Source: Myxococcales bacterium (GTDB taxonomy: Bacteria; Myxococcota; Myxococcia; Myxococcales; JAJYLH01). From it: a stretch of DNA of 64,000 nucleotides. Of the stretch, positions 59,877 to 64,000 are shown piece by piece. The DNA lies in assembly GCA_021787845.1 (NCBI GenBank), contig JAJYLH010000006.1, positions 1 to 64,000 of the forward strand, given 5' to 3'. How positions within the stretch are numbered: position 1 is the first letter of the stretch; each line of letters starts with the position of its first letter. Both the position numbers and the translations under genes were made by a program. The notes under the pieces are model-generated. The model was not told the origin of the DNA. It made no database searches and saw only the letters and a program-made list of their open reading frames with translations.

Positions 59877-61132
59877 CGCCTCACGCACCGGACCATGAAC
59901 CGGTCGGCGACCGGGTAGGCGCGGGTGGAACCGTCCGTGAAGTCGACCGCCCACCGGTTGTCCGTCACCGCGGGGCTCCCGGCGTCCGGCGCGCCCGCGT
60001 CGGCCTCGCCGTCCCCTCCGGGAGCGCCGCCGTCCCCCTCGCCACCGTCGGCGAGAAGCTGGGTGTGGGTGGTCGCGAGCGGGGTCGAGGTCCATTCGAG
60101 GCCCGCGAAGCAGTTGGTGGTCGCCCCGGTGGTCGGGTCGATGGAGCAGCCGTCCCGGAAGGCGTCGGTGTCGATCGCCGGATGAAACCGGGTGTAGTCG
60201 ACCAGGCTCAACAGCTCCGCCCGGGTCGGCAGCCGCCAGTCGTGGTGCCCGTCCGCGCTCGAGAGCGCGCAGGTGGTGACCGCCTGGTCGAAGGTCTCGA
60301 CGTTGTCGCTGAGCGAGCCGGCCCAGACGAGCCCGGTGTTGTTGTCGAGCACGCTCGACCCCTGGCTCGAAAAGGACATCTGGCCGGTCGGCGCCCACGC
60401 GGTCCATTCGGGATCGACCGGCTGGCAATGGGAATCGACGCACTCCTCGCCGGCGGCGCAGGGCTTGTCGCAGTCGGAGCAGTTCAGGTTGTCGTAGCGC
60501 TGGTCGATGCAGGCGCCGTGACAGACCTCGCCGGGGCAGACGCACTTGCCCTTGGCGCAGGTCTCGCTGTCGGCGCAGGCGTTCTGGCAGGTCCCGCAGT
60601 GGAGCTCGCTCGTCTGCAGGTCGACACAGTCCTGGCCGCCGCCCGCCGCCTGGCAGGCGTTCGCCGGCGGGCAGGTGCAGGCCCCGGTCTGGCAGGTTTC
60701 CAGGCCCGGGCACTGGGCGCCATCGTCGGCGATGCCGTCGCAGTCGTCGTCCGTGTCGTCGCAGGTCTCCTTCAGCGCCGTCGGAGTACAGGTGCAGGTC
60801 CGCACTCCGTTCGAGAGATCGCCGCAGTTCCACGGGTGCGCCGAGGGGCAGTCGGCGTTGGTCGTGCACTCCTTGGTGCAGCGCCCTCCGAGACCGCCGT
60901 CGTCCAGCAGGCGATTCATCGCGCAGTGGCCGCTCTCGCAGTCCGAGTCGAGAAGGCACGGCGCGAGGAAGGTGCCCGGCGCGGGACCGTTGCCACCGTC
61001 CCACGAGCCCGCGTCGTCCTGCGGGGGAAAGCCGGAGTCGCCCGAGCCGTTCGCGTTCTTCTTGCACCCGCTCGCCGCGACCAGGGCGATCGCGACGAGG
61101 GCGACGAGAAAGGATCGGCTCCGAGAACGCAT
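59873..61132 (-). CDS. Cys-rich lipoprotein with a C-terminal DUF1566 domain
   Basis: 419 residues. Lipoprotein signal from MRSRSRSFLVALVAIALVAA with ASGC lipobox. The N-terminal half has about 35 Cys in modules such as CLLDSDCESGHC and HCGTCQNACADSETC, plus a Notch/EGF-like DDTDDDCDG segment. The C-terminal part is DUF1566 (TGLVWAGSLSD, DWRLPTRAELLSLVDYTR, WAVDFTDGSTR). Likely surface-anchored. ATG at 61132 preferred to a longer Arg/Pro-rich frame. Confidence 0.85.
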   Translation of the reverse strand: MRSRSRSFLVALVAIALVAASGCKKNANGSGDSGFPPQDDAGSWDGGNGPAPGTFLAPCLLDSDCESGHCAMNRLLDDGGLGGRCTKECTTNADCPSAHPWNCGDLSNGVRTCTCTPTALKETCDDTDDDCDGIADDGAQCPGLETCQTGACTCPPANACQAAGGGQDCVDLQTSELHCGTCQNACADSETCAKGKCVCPGEVCHGACIDQRYDNLNCSDCDKPCAAGEECVDSHCQPVDPEWTAWAPTGQMSFSSQGSSVLDNNTGLVWAGSLSDNVETFDQAVTTCALSSADGHHDWRLPTRAELLSLVDYTRFHPAIDTDAFRDGCSIDPTTGATTNCFAGLEWTSTPLATTHTQLLADGGEGDGGAPGGDGEADAGAPDAGSPAVTDNRWAVDFTDGSTRAYPVADRFMVRCVRR

Positions 61133-61220
61133 CGGTCGAGGTCGCTTTCCGCCCTTCGCGCACGGCCGAGGAAGGATGGTGCTCCCGGCCCGGCGCGGGC
61201 TTGAAGGACGCATTCTAGCC

Positions 61221-61907
61221 CTACCTGCAGGGCTTCTTCGCGGGGCCGGCGACCTGGATGATGTCGTCGGCGCAGCCCTGGACGCCGCAGCTCGGCAGGC
61301 CCAGGGAGACCGCGTCGAGGTTGCGGACGCAGGCGCCGGTGGTGCAGCCGGTCTGGTCGAGGCCGTCGGGCCCCGTCGACCAGACGACGACGAAGCCGCA
61401 GGGGGCGCCGGAGGTGCCGCCGCCCAGGCCGTCGTCCGGGCGGATCAGCGCGTACATCCGGGGCCGGTCCCAGGCGTCGATGAACACCGGCGGCGTCTGG
61501 TCCTGGAGGGTGGTGTAGGTCGCGACCTTGCCCAGGTAGGGGCCGCCCCAGCAGCGCAGGCCGATGTTCCAGGAGGAGCACTGCGGCTCGTCTTGAGTCG
61601 AGCCGGGCGCAGGCCCGGGGGGAGGCGCGATGAGCGCGGTGTCGTTCAGGTTGAAGGGGGCCGGGTCGAGCTGCTGGGTCGTGTCCCAGTAGCCGGCCTC
61701 GTAGGGCCAGAAGCCGGTGTCGTTGCGAAACCGCTGGAAGGCCTCGGCGAGGATGGCGATCGAGTGCTTCTCGGCGGCTTCGCGGGCGCGCTCGTCCTGG
61801 TTCAGGACGGTGGGCAGCAAGAGGGCCGCGAGGAGGGCGATGACCCCGATGACGACGACGAGCTCGACCAAAGTGAACCCGCGACCAGCGAGGCGGCGAG
61901 CCGCCAT
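61221..61907 (-). CDS. Type IV pilin-like / pseudopilin protein
   Basis: 228 residues. Prepilin cleavage motif MAARRLAGRG|FTLVELVVVI with Glu5 of the mature protein (residue 15), then a hydrophobic helix and a soluble head with several Cys and the GspG-like stretch FQRFRNDTGFWP. The head is longer than in a major GspG. Pilin-assembly genes are absent from the window, so it must use machinery encoded elsewhere. It lies 32 bp after the TolB-like gene and 88 bp before the DUF1566 pair. Confidence 0.88.
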   Translation of the reverse strand: MAARRLAGRGFTLVELVVVIGVIALLAALLLPTVLNQDERAREAAEKHSIAILAEAFQRFRNDTGFWPYEAGYWDTTQQLDPAPFNLNDTALIAPPPGPAPGSTQDEPQCSSWNIGLRCWGGPYLGKVATYTTLQDQTPPVFIDAWDRPRMYALIRPDDGLGGGTSGAPCGFVVVWSTGPDGLDQTGCTTGACVRNLDAVSLGLPSCGVQGCADDIIQVAGPAKKPCR

Positions 61908-61939
61908 CGACCCTCCGGGGAAACGCAAGGCGCACACCG

Positions 61940-63739
61940 CTACTTCGGCGCCGGCAACGACCAGATGCCGGCGTCTTTCGGGGCCGTCTTGCTGGGGTCG
62001 CTGTCGGTCGCGACCAGGACCAGGATGCGGCCGTCACGGGCGAAGAGCGCCTGGATGACGTTGGCCTCGCCATGCTGGACCACCTTCGCCGGGCCGGCCG
62101 GGGTCGAGCCCCAGAGCACGCAGTCCGGGTACTGGCGGTCGATGAGGTCGGCTTTCGCGGGGTCCGGAGCGCCGACCGGGACCATCCAGAGCAGCGCGCT
62201 GATGCCCGGAACGGTGTGGGGGGTGAAGAGCGACCCCGGCGTCGCGTTCACGCCGAGCTTGAGCGGTGCCGCTCCTCCCGGGCGGGTGACGTAGACGTTC
62301 CCGCCGGTGATGCCCGCGCCGTCCGAGGCGATGTAGGCGAAGTGGCTGTTCTGGTCGGTGGCGTCGTTCGGGTCGACCAGGGCGACGTCGTCGGCCCGGA
62401 TGCGGGTGGCGATCTGCGTGGGCTTGAGGCCGGGGACCCCGAACTGGAGGTTTCCCGCGCCGGAGTACAAGGGCATCCCGTTCATGCTGGTCAGGTCGCT
62501 GACGACGGTCATCGCGCTGTTGGCTTTGGTCTTGGGGTCGATGGGGCCGAAGCGCACGGTGTCCCAGCCCACGTCGGAGCCGAGCGAAACCGGGTCCTGG
62601 TCGCCGAGCGCCGAGATGATCTGCGCGGTGCCGACGGCGCCGGCGCTGAACGACATGTCGCCGAAGGCGATGACCCACTTGTTGTCCGGCGAGAACTCCG
62701 GCCGCACCGAGTCCGGCGCCGGCATCAGCAACGTCGGCACCCCTTTCGCCCAAGCGTAGAGAGCGTCGCCCGAGTAGTACACGACCGTCTTGCCGTCCGG
62801 AGATACACTAGGAGCGCTCCCGCTCGCCGCGATGACGGTCGGCTCGCCGCCGCCGGTCGGTTGGGCCATCACCTTCCCGTCCGAAGTGACGTAGGCCGCG
62901 AGGGTCCCGCCGGCCGAGAGCGAGAAGTCGAGGTCGGTTCCGATGCCGTAGAGCTCGACGCTGCTCGCGATGGTGGTCTTGGAGCCGGTCTTCAGGTCGA
63001 TGGCGACGAGGTTGCCTTTCGGGTGCGCGACGCTCGCGTCGTAGGTGCAGTTGCCGCTGTCGTCGCACGACGTGCCCTGGACGAGGCCGACGAGGGCGAG
63101 GGTGCGGTCGGCGCTGAAAATCACCGCCCGCGGCGGCACGCCCACCCCGAGCTGGAGCGACTGGGTGCCGTTCGACCAGAACAAGTCGCCGGTATCGTCC
63201 GTCGAGTCGAAGTTGGCGATGAAGAGGATCTCGTCCCCCTTGGCGCCATACCAGAAGCCCTCGGCCGGCACGCCCGCGCCCTGGGGGAGGTCGACCGCCT
63301 TCCAGCCCTTGACCGGGCTCAAGTCGACGTACTCCAGCGTGCCGACGTTGTTCGCGAGGTCGGGATGCGCCAGGAACAGCGCGGTCTCCGGCCAGGTCTT
63401 CGGGTCGGGCGAGTCGTTGATGTTCGGGTCGCCCGGAGCGACGCGCACCGTCTGGGTCTCGGCAGCGTCGCTGAGGTCCGTCGCCGCCTCCGCCCCCTTC
63501 ACCAGGTAGTCGAGCTCCACGGTTCCGGAGTTGACGTCCGGCTGACCCTTTTCGGCCAGGGCGGTGAAGTCGAGGAAGCCGGAGTAGAGGTGCCGGTAGC
63601 TGCCGTCGGTCGTGAGCGCATCGGCCGGGTCGAAGGCGTGGCCGGTCAGCTTCGTCTTGCTCGAGCCGCAGGCGGCGACGAGCACGGCAGCGAGCGCCAG
63701 CCGCCCGAGCCGACCGAGGGCGCAAGGGACCTTGCACAT
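61940..63739 (-). CDS. TolB/beta-propeller-like lipoprotein
   Basis: 599 residues, lipoprotein signal ending VLVAACGSS. The mature chain has repeated strand-turn motifs of the TolB/WD40-like type (SPDNKWVIAFGDMS, SPDGKTVVYYSGDALYAW), which suggests a six- or seven-bladed propeller. Probably outer-membrane attached on the periplasmic or surface side. First gene of the pseudopilin and DUF1566 cluster. Function unknown. Confidence 0.8.
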   Translation of the reverse strand: MCKVPCALGRLGRLALAAVLVAACGSSKTKLTGHAFDPADALTTDGSYRHLYSGFLDFTALAEKGQPDVNSGTVELDYLVKGAEAATDLSDAAETQTVRVAPGDPNINDSPDPKTWPETALFLAHPDLANNVGTLEYVDLSPVKGWKAVDLPQGAGVPAEGFWYGAKGDEILFIANFDSTDDTGDLFWSNGTQSLQLGVGVPPRAVIFSADRTLALVGLVQGTSCDDSGNCTYDASVAHPKGNLVAIDLKTGSKTTIASSVELYGIGTDLDFSLSAGGTLAAYVTSDGKVMAQPTGGGEPTVIAASGSAPSVSPDGKTVVYYSGDALYAWAKGVPTLLMPAPDSVRPEFSPDNKWVIAFGDMSFSAGAVGTAQIISALGDQDPVSLGSDVGWDTVRFGPIDPKTKANSAMTVVSDLTSMNGMPLYSGAGNLQFGVPGLKPTQIATRIRADDVALVDPNDATDQNSHFAYIASDGAGITGGNVYVTRPGGAAPLKLGVNATPGSLFTPHTVPGISALLWMVPVGAPDPAKADLIDRQYPDCVLWGSTPAGPAKVVQHGEANVIQALFARDGRILVLVATDSDPSKTAPKDAGIWSLPAPK

Positions 63740-64000
63740 GGGCTACTCCTCGAAAGCGACGCCGCATCGCTCGAAGACGCCACGCCTCAAAGCCAGCCAC
63801 GACAGCGCGATCGCCGTCGCGCGCGGCGCCCGAGCCGACGCGGCCACGAGCCTATCATGGCCGCCCGGGCACGCAAAGTCACCGCGGCCTGCCCGTTGGC
63901 TTTCCCGACGATATTGCCGGAGGCGCTCCCCCGTGTTTGCACGCGGGTCCCGCCGGGTGGCCTGACCACTTTGTCTCTTTGCCTGGAACGACTCGAACAA

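Noticed and set aside
63743-64000. 85-residue minus-strand frame at the window end
   Set aside because: TTG start at the very edge, Arg/Ala-rich, no domain; treated as upstream region of the TolB-like gene.

Overview
The window is about 69-70% G+C by my estimate and is packed with genes. It looks chromosomal and most like a Myxococcota (former Deltaproteobacteria) genome, probably an uncultured lineage. The reasons are the third-position GC bias, the many lipoproteins and cysteine-rich secreted proteins with CxxDxDC-type modules, a PEGA-domain protein, an OmpA protein with thrombospondin type 3 repeats beside a DUF4398 lipoprotein, a CheC-type chemosensory operon, and a TonB C-terminal domain fused to a TonB-dependent receptor. 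I see no prophage, CRISPR array, rRNA, convincing tRNA or complete insertion sequence. The assignment rests on gene style, not on a marker-gene phylogeny.

Layout. 257-4149 (minus): a conserved hypothetical, ftsE, ftsX and an EnvC-like activator, a division and peptidoglycan-splitting operon, followed by a small membrane protein. 4150-5103: gene-free, holding one copy of a 120-bp dispersed repeat, REP-like hairpins and DnaA-box-like nonamers. 5104-12149 (plus): a LolA-like periplasmic protein with an outer-membrane barrel, DUF2461, a Ctp protease, a PEGA protein and a Cys-rich lipoprotein. 12439-16211 (minus): hrcA-grpE-dnaK. 16457-23409 (plus): a chemosensory operon (MCP, CheW, CheY, CheA, CheC-like) running straight into larB-larC. 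23361-24795 (minus): dapF-thpR. 25020-26968 (plus): a metallo-beta-lactamase-fold protein without metal ligands, then rlmI. 27063-28082 (minus): epmA. 28168-29868 (plus): an M3-like metallopeptidase lipoprotein. 30109-35448 (minus): a CoA-transferase, an HtrA protease, a GT39-type glycosyltransferase and DUF2892. 35609-38186 (plus): a response regulator overlapping a glycogen-debranching-like enzyme.

38307-39606 (minus): DUF2752 and a Yip1-family protein. 39732-45028 (plus): four overlapping cell-envelope genes ending in the TonB-domain/receptor fusion. 45087-45683 (plus): Uma2. 45722-50343 (minus): DUF5996, then a plsB-gpsA-HAD phosphatase operon for glycerolipid synthesis. 50835-54385 (plus): a KGG-type stress protein, a thioredoxin and an 850-residue Cys-rich lipoprotein. 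54828-58935 (minus): a DUF4398-OmpA-hydrolase operon and three small or membrane proteins. 59035-59357: an ammonium-transporter C-terminal fragment joined to the second copy of the 120-bp repeat. 59391-63739 (minus): a TolB-like lipoprotein, a pseudopilin and two DUF1566 proteins.

The main signals not explained by genes are: (i) the palindrome AGCGCT, which I count about 74 times across the window, often at locally rare codons; (ii) the 120-bp structured repeat (4392-4511 and, inverted, 59239-59357); (iii) REP-like hairpins at three loci; (iv) a 52-bp symmetric element and a 74-bp inverted repeat between convergent genes at 54503-54767; and (v) a large intergenic hairpin at 50542-50624. All counts and alignments were made by eye.
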